From NCBI GenBank assembly GCA_003994795.1, contig AP018269.1:4489677-4553676 (forward strand): a stretch of DNA of 64,000 nucleotides. The letters are read 5' to 3'. The notes under the pieces were generated by a model. It was not told the DNA's origin, did no database searches, and saw only the letters and a list, made by a program, of their open reading frames with translations. The stretch is from Cylindrospermum sp. NIES-4074 (GTDB taxonomy: Bacteria > Cyanobacteriota > Cyanobacteriia > Cyanobacteriales > Nostocaceae). The translations under genes were made by a program, and so were the position numbers. Each line of letters starts with the position of its first letter. Positions within the stretch are counted from its first letter, which is position 1. Below are positions 34,238 to 42,941 of this stretch, one piece after another.

Positions 34238-34535
34238 CCTCAAAACTAACTTGACAAAGTACAAGAGACTGGTGACAAGTTTATTCAATATCCAATAAAG
34301 TGAGTGCTCGATGCTTCGGTTGAAGTGTCGAGGAGCCAGCGCTGTAGGCGGGTTTCCCCCCGGCTTCCCTGTTCCTTCTTTATTCTATTTATGTCATATA
34401 TTTCTGGCTGAATAAATTTTAGATTTTGTCTTCTAAATCCTAAATCTAAAATTCATTCTTCTAAAAATGCTTTGTAGCTACCGAAAATATTGACCAGTGA
34501 AATTTAGTTTATTTTGTGTGAGGAGCGAATAACCT

Positions 34536-36443
34536 ATGTCTCAAGTATTGTGGAATTATTTCCTAGTGCTACCAGCTTTTTTCAGCAGCTTCTTATTCCT
34601 ATCAACCTTTGCAAATGCAGAAGCAGTTCAAACAATAACTGAGTCTGCACAGAAGGTAAAATCTGAGGAAATTGCCCTAACTACCAGTGATCCGCTGATT
34701 TCATCAGATGATAACTCTTTAGAGCAGGTGAAATCAGTTTCGCAACTGTCTGACGTGAACTCAACAGATGGGGGATTAACTGAGTCTGCACAGAAGGTAA
34801 GATTTGAGGAAATTGCCCCAACTACCAGTGATCCGCTCATTTCATCAGATGATAACTCTTTAGAGCAAGTGACATCTGTTTCACAACTGTCTGATATTAA
34901 GTCAACAGATTGGGCATTTCAAGCTTTACAGTCTCTGGTTGAGCGCTATGGTGTGATTACAGGATATCCAGATGGGACATTTAAAGGCGATCGCTCTCTA
35001 ACCCGCTATGAATTTGCAGCGGGGTTGAATGCTGCTTTAGATCGGCTGAATGAATTGATTGGTGGTAGCACTGGAGAATTGGTAAAACGGGAAGACTTAG
35101 AGACTGTGCAAAAACTGCAAGAACAGTTTGCAGCAGAACTGGTAACATTGCGGGGACGAGTGGATGCGTTGGATGCACGGACAGAAACCCTTGAACAACA
35201 GCAGTTTTCCACCACAACCAAACTCACAGGTACAGTTCAGTTTGTGCTGGGAGGCGTTCTCGCTGGTAATAACGTCGTCACCAAGCAACCTGCACCCCGC
35301 ACCATCACATTTTCAGACCAGGTTCGCTTAGTATTAAACACTAGTTTTACTGGTAAAGATCAACTACGGTTAACACTTTCAGGCGGAAATATTAACTCTT
35401 TAGGTGGAGTACCTAATCCTAAGGGTAACTTCTCAAATCCCCTGAGTACCAGTAATCCAACTGGGGGAATTTTTGGCACTTTTGACGGGAGAACTGCTGA
35501 TAATGCCGGTCCTAGTTTTGCGCCTAATCAGATAGTTACTGGCGGAATCCGTTATCGATTTCCATTGACTCCGGATACCCAATTAAACATTTTTGCCCAA
35601 TCTGATGGAGCCAATGAAATTGGCTTAAGTGGCCCGACAAACCCATTTGAAGGGTCTGCTTCAAATGGAATTTCACGATTTTCACGGCGGAATATGGTCT
35701 ATAACTATGGAGATACAGGCCCCGGAATTGCCATACTCCAGCAACTTGGCCCACAGTTTCAATTAGGGCTATCATACAGTGCGCCCAATGGTAGCAATCC
35801 CAGAGAGAATAATGGCTTATTTACGGGCAGATATGTAGCCTTCGGACAGTTAACATACTTTAGCCCCAAGAAGAATTTTCGGCTTGGTTTAAGTTACGCT
35901 AACACCTACAGCCCAGCGGGTACTTTAGGTCAAGGTGGGACAAACTTTGGGCCGGCCGCTGGGAGTAACCTGGCAAACAGCACCATATCAACTAATCTGC
36001 AAAATGCAGCGAATGGGATTGTTGATAAAGGAACAGTGGGAAATCTTTATGGAATTGGCGCTTTATATAGATTTAATCCCAGGTTTACAGCCAATGCTTT
36101 TGTAGGTTATTCATCACACCGCTTTTTGGAGCAGGGAGATGGTGATGTCTGGAACTGGGGAGTAGGATTAACATTTCCCGATTTGGGGAAAAAAGGTAGT
36201 TTAGGCGGTCTTTTTGTGGGTATGGCGCCAAAACTCACTGCACTCAGTAAGAATGTAGATTTGGGAGCGGGTCGGGGTCAAGCAGACAAAGATACCTCTC
36301 TGCACATTGAAGGATGGTATCAATATAAACTTACTGACAACATTGAAGTTACGCCTGGGTTTATTTGGGTGACAGCACCAAACTCTGATGCTAGCAATCC
36401 TGGTAGTTTAGTGGGTTGGTTTCGCACCACATTCAGGTTTTAA
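34536..36443 (+). CDS. SLH-domain OprB-type outer-membrane porin (iron-uptake porin class)
   Basis: A 635-residue outer-membrane protein. A signal peptide (hydrophobic FLVLPAFFSSFLFLST, then NAEA) is followed by a low-complexity region with two copies of a 47-residue unit, then an SLH domain (about 128-175: ALQSLVERYGVITGYPDGTF, RSLTRYEFAAGLN), a coiled coil (about 190-220) that spans the periplasm, and a beta-rich OprB barrel ending FRTTFRF with C-terminal Phe. This is the architecture of cyanobacterial SomA/Slr1908-like porins, which let small solutes and inorganic ions pass. A GAGGAG site lies about ten bases before the ATG. The duplicated N-terminal unit is unusual. Confidence 0.9.
   Translation: MSQVLWNYFLVLPAFFSSFLFLSTFANAEAVQTITESAQKVKSEEIALTTSDPLISSDDNSLEQVKSVSQLSDVNSTDGGLTESAQKVRFEEIAPTTSDPLISSDDNSLEQVTSVSQLSDIKSTDWAFQALQSLVERYGVITGYPDGTFKGDRSLTRYEFAAGLNAALDRLNELIGGSTGELVKREDLETVQKLQEQFAAELVTLRGRVDALDARTETLEQQQFSTTTKLTGTVQFVLGGVLAGNNVVTKQPAPRTITFSDQVRLVLNTSFTGKDQLRLTLSGGNINSLGGVPNPKGNFSNPLSTSNPTGGIFGTFDGRTADNAGPSFAPNQIVTGGIRYRFPLTPDTQLNIFAQSDGANEIGLSGPTNPFEGSASNGISRFSRRNMVYNYGDTGPGIAILQQLGPQFQLGLSYSAPNGSNPRENNGLFTGRYVAFGQLTYFSPKKNFRLGLSYANTYSPAGTLGQGGTNFGPAAGSNLANSTISTNLQNAANGIVDKGTVGNLYGIGALYRFNPRFTANAFVGYSSHRFLEQGDGDVWNWGVGLTFPDLGKKGSLGGLFVGMAPKLTALSKNVDLGAGRGQADKDTSLHIEGWYQYKLTDNIEVTPGFIWVTAPNSDASNPGSLVGWFRTTFRF
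34638..34919 (+). repeat. 141-bp in-frame tandem duplication in the porin N terminus
   Basis: Two units of 141 bp (34638-34778 and 34779-34919) encode near-identical 47-residue segments that start TESAQKV, contain TTSDPLISSDDNSLEQV and end QLSDVNSTD or QLSDIKSTD. The multiple of three and high identity mean a recent in-frame duplication. Confidence 0.9.
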
Positions 36444-36488
36444 TATGATGTCTGTTTAATTGACCATAATAAAAAACCGCTCGCCAAT

Positions 36489-36516
36489 GTAGAGACTTTG
36501 CATACAACGTCTCTAC
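36489..36516. repeat. GTAGAGAC palindrome copy
   Basis: GTAGAGACTTTGCATACAAC and GTCTCTAC form an imperfect palindrome directly after the porin gene; family member of those at 10537, 10703, 25490 and 33966. Confidence 0.7.
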
Positions 36517-36519
36517 ATT

Positions 36520-36741
36520 ATGGGTGATTTGCCGGACACACAACCCACACCCTATTTTCGGTCAAACGACCTGAATCACAACTTTGCCAAAGGAAAAGGA
36601 CGATTTCTTATCCTGCTTCGTCGCCTTTTGATGAGAGCGGGGTTGATTAAAATTCTAGTGACAATCAGCCCGATAATCAGAATAGCAACTATTGCTTTAA
36701 TCACTGTGACCCTTGCTTTTATTTTAGGCAAACATCTTTAA
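36520..36741 (+). CDS. Possible small membrane protein, weakly supported
   Basis: A 73-residue reading frame that begins immediately after the GTAGAGAC palindrome. Its second half is hydrophobic (IRIATIALITVTLAFIL), so a single membrane span is possible, and a cluster of Arg residues comes before it. It has no clear ribosome site and the start codon lies at the edge of the repeat. It might be a chance frame; I list it because the hydrophobic pattern is coherent. It converges with the J-domain gene, their ends overlapping by 4 bp. Confidence 0.3.
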   Translation: MGDLPDTQPTPYFRSNDLNHNFAKGKGRFLILLRRLLMRAGLIKILVTISPIIRIATIALITVTLAFILGKHL

Positions 36742-37772
36742 AAATCCATTATTCTTCCCAATTCTTCTAACATCTCATCAAGCATCTCTTCCATCTTCTT
36801 CTGTTTTAATGATTGTAGACTTGTTGGCCCCTGAAGAAATTCTTTGATGGTTATCTTTTGCTCTTTAAAATCCTTGACATAATCACGAATTTCGGCAATA
36901 ATATTAGTCTGGCTTTCTATTGTTTCTAGCATCTGCGAGATAGCATCAATACCTTGTTTAGCAGCTTTACGAGTATCAGCTACCATCGCTCCTTCAGGAG
37001 TATTTTTCGCCAGACGCAGTTCCCGCTTTAAGTTCTCATATTGAGTTTTGAGAATTTCATTTTGCTGTTCTAAATTTCTACATTTGCGAGTTAAATCATC
37101 CTCGCTATTCCTATCAATCGCTTCTCCCACTTGATGCTGTCGTTCAATTTCCAACAGTCTTGCCAAATCTCCCTCTTGGTAAGCTGTATTGATTTCCTTC
37201 ATGATTTCTGTATGATGCATCTGCGTCTCGCTGTCTTTGACCTTATCGGGGTGAAAGATTTCCGCTAACCTTAAAAATGTCTGCCGGATTTTTCTAGATT
37301 CTTCTGTTCTAGCAGTACTAGGAGATGGCAATTCCTGTTGTGATTCCCCGTCTTGATAGCGATGTTCAGTATTTTCTTGCTCAGAATTCTCAAACAGTTC
37401 ATCTAGTTCTATATCTTCATCTTCGCTATCGGGTTTATAACTAATAACTCCTGCTAATTGGAGGTTATGGTAAATTACTTCTATACTTTTTTTAGTTTGT
37501 TTACCAAGCTTTTTGGTAGTTAAAATTTCAGCAAAGAGAGTATGGATTTCTTGGTCGAGGTCTGCCATTTTTTGGAAGCTAGGAGTAGCTCGATGAAATA
37601 CTTCCGTAGCTAAAGACCGCATCTTTTCAACAAAATTTTTCAGTTCTGTTCGCTTTTTTTTAATCTGTTTTAGCAGTGATTGATGTTCTTTCTCTAAACC
37701 CTCTAACTGGATATGCAATTCTGAGAGAGCTAGGGGGGTTGCTGGGGATGGAGCCGAAGTTTTTCTAGGCAT
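36738..37772 (-). CDS. Divergent J-domain protein with long coiled coils
   Basis: A 344-residue soluble protein. Residues 15-55 and 230-275 are coiled coils rich in Lys and Glu. In the middle (about 160-210) lies a J-like domain with the diagnostic HPD at 174-176 in LAEIFHPDKVKDSE, followed by INTAYQEGDLARLLEIE, which is the helix IV region. There is no Gly/Phe region, zinc finger or DnaJ C-terminal domain, so it is a type III J-protein with J domain inside. It is encoded downstream of dnaK on the same strand (gap with repeats), and might steer DnaK to a special client. No family name is recognised. Confidence 0.75.
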   Translation of the reverse strand: MPRKTSAPSPATPLALSELHIQLEGLEKEHQSLLKQIKKKRTELKNFVEKMRSLATEVFHRATPSFQKMADLDQEIHTLFAEILTTKKLGKQTKKSIEVIYHNLQLAGVISYKPDSEDEDIELDELFENSEQENTEHRYQDGESQQELPSPSTARTEESRKIRQTFLRLAEIFHPDKVKDSETQMHHTEIMKEINTAYQEGDLARLLEIERQHQVGEAIDRNSEDDLTRKCRNLEQQNEILKTQYENLKRELRLAKNTPEGAMVADTRKAAKQGIDAISQMLETIESQTNIIAEIRDYVKDFKEQKITIKEFLQGPTSLQSLKQKKMEEMLDEMLEELGRIMDF

Positions 37773-38016
37773 AAAAATCCTAATATTATTTACTGTATAT
37801 AATGTTTAGTATTTCAAATCAGATTCTGATTTTTCGTTTTGACTCGTTGATAAAGTGCTTCCATTGTAGCAATAAAAGAATTATCCTTTTTCCTGAAAGC
37901 AGACAGGATAAGCATTCAGCACTCGCAAAATGGATTCACTCGACAACATAATCAGGCGTGTAGCCTATTCAGTAGGTAATGACCAAGTTCTGTTTTAGGC
38001 AAAGTTCGTCTTCACC

Positions 38017-38107
38017 AGGACTTACGCAAAATAATGAAGAAACGAACCGCAAAGGACGCAAAGGACACGAAGGAATAAGAGTTTCAGAGAGTTCTTGCGT
38101 AAGTCCT
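38017..38107. mobile_element. MITE-like element, 91 bp, AGGACTTACGCAA ends
   Basis: The 13-bp ends AGGACTTACGCAA (38017-38029) and TTGCGTAAGTCCT (38095-38107) are exact inverse copies. Non-coding; same end sequence as the next element. Confidence 0.75.
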
Positions 38108-38164
38108 GTTCACGTAAGTTTTTGCATGGATGCTACTCAAACTCCTGAATTTAATCACAATCAT

Positions 38165-38459
38165 AGGACTTACGCATTGACATAAAACGCCAAATACAGC
38201 AGAGAACAGGGAACTCTTAACAGGGAACAGGGTTGAAAGTCTTTTGATATATAGCTTTGTTCCTAAAATTTGTACCTCATTTACCTGAAATGTGCTGTAT
38301 GTATCGGTTAAGTCTCTTGTAGGGTGCGTCAGAGGTCAAAAATTTGTTCATTATTACCAAAATTATTGAGTCTGACGCACCCTACTAATATGCTGTCCCA
38401 AAAACCGGAAATGACCAATTATCGTTGATTCATATCATGTTCAATTTTGCGTAAGTCCT
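38165..38459. mobile_element. Composite MITE-like element, 295 bp, with nested inverted-repeat elements
   Basis: Ends AGGACTTACGCA (38165-38176) and TGCGTAAGTCCT (38448-38459). Inside lies GTAGGGTGCGTCAGA...TCTGACGCACCCTAC (38319-38385) and an ATACAGCA...TGCTGTAT pair (about 38191-38300), so other repeat families have inserted into the outer one. Confidence 0.6.
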
Positions 38460-38466
38460 AAATCAG

Positions 38467-38503
38467 ATAAAAAAATTCCCACCCAGGCATATGCTTGGAT
38501 GGG
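38467..38503 (-). terminator. Rho-independent terminator of dnaK
   Basis: On the minus strand, 37 bp after the dnaK stop codon, CCCATCCAAGCAT and ATGCCTGGGTGGG arms form a strong stem with one mismatch and one wobble pair, followed at once by AATTTTTTTATC. This is a classical intrinsic terminator. Confidence 0.85.
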
Positions 38504-38539
38504 TAATATGTACTAGGGGAAACCCCCCAGAGCAGAGAA

Positions 38540-40444
38540 TTATTTGCTTTCAGTAAAATCAGCGTCAATCACATCATCACCACCACTAGAGGGAGGAGTA
38601 GCACCACCGTCTTGAGGTTCAGCACCTGGTGCAGCACCACCACCAGCTTGTTGATAGATGTTGCTACCAACCGCAAATAGTGCTTGTTGCAATTCTGGTG
38701 TTAGCTTCTTGATTTGCTCATCATCTTCTTTCGCAACAGCTTCCCGGATGTCTTTCACCAAACCTTCGACTTTGGTTTTGTCAGCTTCAGGAACTTTATC
38801 GCCTAATTCTTGCAACTGCTTCTCGGCTTGATATGCCAAGGAGTCGGCTTGGTTCTTGCGTTCAATCTTCTCACGCCGTTCTTTGTCAGAATTGGCGTTT
38901 TGTTCGGCTTCGCGCACCATCCGGTCAACATCACTTTTATCCAAGGTAGAAGCGCCGGTAATGCTGATGGACTGTTCTTTACCAGTGCCTTTGTCCTTAG
39001 CGGTAACGTTGAGGATACCGTTGGCGTCAATGTCAAAGGTAACTTCAATTTGGGGGACGCCGCGTGGTGCTGGGGGAATGCCATCAAGACGGAAGGTTCC
39101 CAAACTCTTGTTATCGTTAGCAAATTCCCGTTCCCCTTGTAGGACGTGAATTTCTACGTTGGTTTGACCATCCACAGCGGTGGAGAATACTTCTGATTTC
39201 TTGGTGGGAATTGTGGTGTTGCGGGGGATAATCTTGGTCATTACACCACCCAAGGTTTCTACACCCAAGGACAGTGGTGATACATCTAACAACAAGATGC
39301 CTGTAACATCACCAGCCAGTACCCCAGCTTGGATTGCTGCACCAACTGCCACAACTTCATCGGGGTTAACGCTTTGGTTAGGATCTTTACCCAATACTCG
39401 CTTCACCACATCTTGAACTGCGGGAATGCGGGTAGAACCACCAACTAAGACGACTTCATCAATATTGGTTTTGTTTAATTTGGCATCTCTGAGAGCGTTT
39501 TCTACGGGGATGCGGCAACGGTCAATTAAGTCTGAGCAGAGTTCTTCAAATGTAGCGCGAGTCAGGGTTGTGTCTAAGTGCTTCGGCCCGTCTTGAGTCG
39601 CGGTGATAAATGGCAGATTGATTTCTGCTTGGGTAACGCTAGAAAGTTCTATTTTAGCTTTTTCTGCGGCTTCAGTCAGACGTTGTAATGCCTGTTTATC
39701 TTTTCTGAGGTCAATGCCTTCGTCTTTTTTGAACTTTTCAGCTAAGAAGTCAACTATTTTTTTATCGAAGTCGTCACCACCAAGGTGAGTATCTCCAGAT
39801 GTGGCTAGCACTTCAAATACGCCATCACCTACTTCGAGAACGGATACGTCGAAGGTACCACCACCAAGGTCAAATACGAGAATGGTTTCGTTACTCTTCT
39901 TGTCAAAGCCGTAAGCTAGAGAGGCAGCGGTTGGTTCGTTGATAATCCGCAGCACTTCAATCCCGGCGATTTTACCAGCGTCTTTTGTGGCTTGGCGTTG
40001 GGAGTCGTTGAAGTATGCGGGAACAGTGATTACTGCTTGGGTGACTGTTTCACCGAGATATTTGCTAGCGTCTTCCACTAGTTTGCGGAGGACTTGGGCA
40101 GAAATTTCTTCGGGAGAAAATTGCTTGCCAGCGCCGGGAGAGTCTAACTTGACGTTACCACCACTGCTGAGGACTTTGTAAGAAACTTCGGTGGTTTCTT
40201 TTGTCACTTCGTCGTAGCGGCGACCAATAAAGCGTTTAACTGAATAAAAGGTATTTTCGGGGTTCATCACCGCTTGGCGTTTGGCGATTTGACCAACCAA
40301 GCGATCGCCATTTTTAGCAAATGCCACCACTGATGGCGTTGTCCGAAAACCTTCTGCGTTGGCAATTACGGTGGGTTTACCACCTTCCATCACTGCTACG
40401 CAGGAGTTAGTCGTACCTAAGTCAATTCCAACTACTTTTGCCAT
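38540..40444 (-). CDS. dnaK: Molecular chaperone DnaK (Hsp70)
   Basis: A full-length Hsp70 of 634 residues. The N-terminal [22 protein letters not shown], in part, is the phosphate-1 motif ([13 protein letters not shown]); [17 protein letters not shown] and [15 protein letters not shown] are phosphate-2 and adenosine motifs; the linker and substrate domain begin at [17 protein letters not shown]. It ends [12 protein letters not shown], the tail of the housekeeping DnaK2-type of cyanobacteria. It has no grpE or dnaJ neighbour; the J-domain protein at 36738 is the nearest candidate partner. No CIRCE-like (TTAGCACTC) site was seen upstream. Its terminator is clear. Confidence 0.97.
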   Translation of the reverse strand: MAKVVGIDLGTTNSCVAVMEGGKPTVIANAEGFRTTPSVVAFAKNGDRLVGQIAKRQAVMNPENTFYSVKRFIGRRYDEVTKETTEVSYKVLSSGGNVKLDSPGAGKQFSPEEISAQVLRKLVEDASKYLGETVTQAVITVPAYFNDSQRQATKDAGKIAGIEVLRIINEPTAASLAYGFDKKSNETILVFDLGGGTFDVSVLEVGDGVFEVLATSGDTHLGGDDFDKKIVDFLAEKFKKDEGIDLRKDKQALQRLTEAAEKAKIELSSVTQAEINLPFITATQDGPKHLDTTLTRATFEELCSDLIDRCRIPVENALRDAKLNKTNIDEVVLVGGSTRIPAVQDVVKRVLGKDPNQSVNPDEVVAVGAAIQAGVLAGDVTGILLLDVSPLSLGVETLGGVMTKIIPRNTTIPTKKSEVFSTAVDGQTNVEIHVLQGEREFANDNKSLGTFRLDGIPPAPRGVPQIEVTFDIDANGILNVTAKDKGTGKEQSISITGASTLDKSDVDRMVREAEQNANSDKERREKIERKNQADSLAYQAEKQLQELGDKVPEADKTKVEGLVKDIREAVAKEDDEQIKKLTPELQQALFAVGSNIYQQAGGGAAPGAEPQDGGATPPSSGGDDVIDADFTESK

Positions 40445-41021
40445 TTTCGGTGCTGGCTCCGTATAACTACAAATGAATGGGATTATAAAGGGCTAATTTC
40501 TGAACTCACTAACTGACTTGCAGTAGTCAGTTCAGCATTAATACCTTTGGTTTAGCTTTCTGGGGCTGAAAATTCCCAGTTATGCTGATATATATACTGA
40601 TGTTGTGTAGCCCGTCCATGAAGGGTGGTTTCCCGAACCTTGATTAGGACGGTTAATCTTAAACAAGGTTTTTATTCAGTTCATGGCTCGGTTTGCTGTC
40701 ACTTTGTCTAATGTATGAGAATTAATACTTTCAGTAATTAGGGTGAACCGTAATCTCAAAGTCGTATTTGCCGTCTTTAAGCAAATTACTCTAGGACACA
40801 GGGGTTGCACAGAGAGGAAAATGGGCAATTTTGCGCGATCGCCTTCACAATTTCCGTTAAATCGCGGATAGCAGTCGATGGATCGTTCTGTAATATATGT
40901 AGTATTCTGATATTCAGGCAGTTATAGCCTGTTGCCTGATTCAATGCCAAGCGATGGCGTACCCGCCCGCCGGAGGCGATCGCACATAAAATAGAAAAGC
41001 TAGATTGTCCTCAAAACTTTT
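40445..41021. other. Divergent promoter region of dnaK and the dus gene
   Basis: About 580 bp. It includes an AACTGACT/AGTCAGTT hairpin (about 40508-40530) in the dnaK leader, and a GCGTACCCGCCCGCCGGAGG repeat (about 40957) that ends in a HIP1 octamer and recurs at 58856. Neither a CIRCE site nor a convincing sigma box could be picked out. Confidence 0.5.
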
Positions 41022-42080
41022 ATGTTGTCTCTGTCCCCCACTCTCCAAGCTAGACTCTCCCAACCCCTAAAAATTGGTTCATTGGAGGTGAAAAGCCGGG
41101 TTCTCCAATCGCCTTTATCAGGGGTGACGGATATGGTGTTTCGTCGTCTGGTGCGCCGCTATGCCCCAGATTCGATGTTGTATACAGAAATGGTGAATGC
41201 TACGGGGTTGCACTATGTCAATCAGCTACCCAAAATTATGGAGGTAGACCCCAACGAACGCCCGATTAGCATTCAGTTGTTTGATTGTCGTCCAGATTTT
41301 TTGGCTGAAGCAGCAATTAAGGCAGTTGCCGAAGGTGCAGATACAGTTGATATTAATATGGGTTGCCCAGTCAATAAAATTACTAAAAATGGTGGTGGTT
41401 CTTCCCTGTTGCGACAGCCGGAAATAGCCGAGGCCATTGTGCGGGAAGTGGTGAAAGCTGTAGAAGTGCCTGTCACAGTTAAAACCCGCATTGGCTGGAA
41501 TGAACAGGAAATTACTATTCTTGATTTTGCCAAGCGGATGGAAGATGCTGGGGCGAAAATGATTACAGTGCATGGACGCACCCGCGCCCAAGGTTACAAT
41601 GGTAACGCTCGTTGGGAATGGATTGCCCGTGTTAAGGAAGTGCTGCAAATTCCCGTAATTGGTAATGGGGATATTTTCTCTGTGGAAGCAGCAGTGAGGT
41701 GTTTAGAAGAAACTGGTGCTGATGGGGTGATGTGTTCTCGTGGGACTTTGGGTTATCCGTTTTTGGTGGGTGAAGTTGACCATTTCCTCAAGACTGGGGA
41801 ATTATTACCACCACCAAATCCCATTCAGCGGTTGGAATGTGCGAGAGAACATTTGCAAGCTTTGTGGGAATATAAAGGCGATCGCGGAGTGCGACAAGCC
41901 CGTAAACACATGACTTGGTATGCGAAAGGCTTTGTCGGTGCTGCTGAGTTGCGCGGGGGGTTAAGCTTAGTGGAAACAGTGCAGCAAGGTGTAGACTTAA
42001 TCGATCGTGCGATCGCGCAATTGGAAAAAGGCTATGAACCAGAAATTGAGATGAACTTAGCCGCTTATGCTGAGGTATGA
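41022..42080 (+). CDS. dus: tRNA-dihydrouridine synthase (DusB-like)
   Basis: A 352-residue FMN enzyme that reduces uridine in the D-loop of tRNA. The N terminus VLQSPLSGVTDMVFRRL is the FMN-binding start; the catalytic Cys is in DINMGCPVNKITKNGGGSSLL (the Cys of the MGCP motif); TVKTRIGW, ITVHGRTRAQ and PVIGNGDIFSVE hold further FMN and tRNA contacts. It is of standard length for DusB. It reads divergently from dnaK, and a hypothetical gene follows. Which Dus subgroup (A, B or C) is not certain from reading alone. Confidence 0.93.
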   Translation: MLSLSPTLQARLSQPLKIGSLEVKSRVLQSPLSGVTDMVFRRLVRRYAPDSMLYTEMVNATGLHYVNQLPKIMEVDPNERPISIQLFDCRPDFLAEAAIKAVAEGADTVDINMGCPVNKITKNGGGSSLLRQPEIAEAIVREVVKAVEVPVTVKTRIGWNEQEITILDFAKRMEDAGAKMITVHGRTRAQGYNGNARWEWIARVKEVLQIPVIGNGDIFSVEAAVRCLEETGADGVMCSRGTLGYPFLVGEVDHFLKTGELLPPPNPIQRLECAREHLQALWEYKGDRGVRQARKHMTWYAKGFVGAAELRGGLSLVETVQQGVDLIDRAIAQLEKGYEPEIEMNLAAYAEV

Positions 42081-42199
42081 TGTGTTTTGAAGATAGGGCT
42101 GATCGCTTACTCATGACTATATTTTCCAATTTGTCCGGGTATACACCCAACAGCAGCGGTAAATATTGACAGAAGGAGTAGGCACAAAAAATAAGCACT

Positions 42200-42571
42200 A
42201 TGAAGATTAAACTCGACAACAACACCCCTACCTATCTAGCAACACTATTTACCTTTCTTTTAAGAGAAGGCATCACTCCTGATCAGCTAATGATAGGTAT
42301 AATTCGGCTAGCAACAGACACCAACGATCAACAAGGTATCAATTCATCAGTTGGTTGTCTGCGTTGTCTGCTGGGGCCAACTCCCATAGATGCCAGTGCT
42401 GAGGGTATTACAGAGTTTATCGCAGCTTTAGGTACAGATAGTATTACTGCACTAATGGCACTGGATGCCTTATGTATTGCTTGTTATACTTGCGGTTTGC
42501 TGGATGCTGCAAATATTGTTTGGATTTCTTACCTGGGTTTAAAAGCCACCACACGCCGCAGCGCTAAATAA
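42200..42571 (+). CDS. Hypothetical protein, 123 residues
   Basis: I do not recognise a family. The protein begins MKIKLDNNTPTYLATLFTFL and is mostly helical and moderately hydrophobic, with several Cys (CLRCLL, CIACYTC). A weak membrane tendency is visible near FIAALGTDSITALMALDAL but no sure span. An AAGGAG sequence about 23 bases before the ATG is far for a ribosome site. It follows the dus gene on the same strand at a distance of about 120 bp. Confidence 0.55.
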   Translation: MKIKLDNNTPTYLATLFTFLLREGITPDQLMIGIIRLATDTNDQQGINSSVGCLRCLLGPTPIDASAEGITEFIAALGTDSITALMALDALCIACYTCGLLDAANIVWISYLGLKATTRRSAK

Positions 42572-42941
42572 ATATATTAAGCACTAACACGCACTGTTGA
42601 CAACACCGAATAACCTATCTAAATCATCAATAGTGTCAGGATTGATATTTCTGGTAAACACATCTGTCATAGGGGCACAGTGCCCCTACAGTGTCGTCTA
42701 TTTACCCGAAAATCGCTGTAATGGCATCCAAAATATGCGATCGCTTACCTTCTCCCGTACCATCAGAGGTATAAATAGCTATTTTTCATAGGTTAAGACT
42801 TTTATCTCGTTCCCAGTCTCCGACTGGGAATGCTTTGGCAGAGGCTCTGCCTCTGTTGTCATTGAAGACAGAGCCTTCTAGAATTCATTCCCATACAGAG
42901 TATGGGAACGAGAAAACGAGAAACAACTCAAACGAGAAAAG
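42572..42941. other. Intergenic region with inverted-repeat element
   Basis: About 370 bp with the AGGGGCAC/GTGCCCCT hairpin at 42671-42687 (a dispersed cyanobacterial type), a HIP1 octamer near 42740 and the MITE-like element at 42806-42912. No gene is supported. Confidence 0.55.
42806..42912. mobile_element. MITE-like element, 107 bp, CTCGTTCCCA ends
   Basis: Ends CTCGTTCCCA and TGGGAACGAG are exact inverse copies, and each end is itself a hairpin (CCCAGTC/GACTGGG; CCCATAC/GTATGGG). Inside is AGAGGCTCTGCCTCT. It follows directly after the last cas-operon gene and may serve as its transcription stop. Confidence 0.7.

Larger units (their letters stand above)
33649..34535. other. Long intergenic region between the methyltransferase and the porin
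   Basis: About 890 bp. It holds the conserved intergenic element copy 2 (33704-33930), a GTAGAGACGTTTC palindrome (33966-33993), a small element with hairpins (34180-34237), and a repeat segment near 34309-34378 (AGGAGCCAGCGC and CGGGTTTCCCCCC) of a type common in Nostoc. A short minus-strand open frame at 33817-34035 runs through the repeats and is not supported. The porin leader with GAGGAG lies at 34519-34524. Confidence 0.6.
37773..38539. other. Repeat-rich intergenic region after dnaK
   Basis: About 770 bp between dnaK and the J-domain gene, filled by two adjacent inverted-repeat elements (38017-38107 and 38165-38459, the latter with nested elements), and the dnaK terminator (38467-38503). 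The frame at 37979-38185 is made from repeat sequence and rejected. Confidence 0.6.

Noticed and set aside
37979..38185. 68-residue plus-strand frame after dnaK
   Set aside because: It crosses the ends of two inverted-repeat elements and has no coding pattern.
40445..41021. Search for a CIRCE operator upstream of dnaK
   Set aside because: No TTAGCACTC-N9-GAGTGCTAA pattern, even with mismatches, was found in the interval.
42597..42791. 64-residue plus-strand frame
   Set aside because: Overlaps a dispersed AGGGGCAC hairpin and a HIP1 site; no conserved features.
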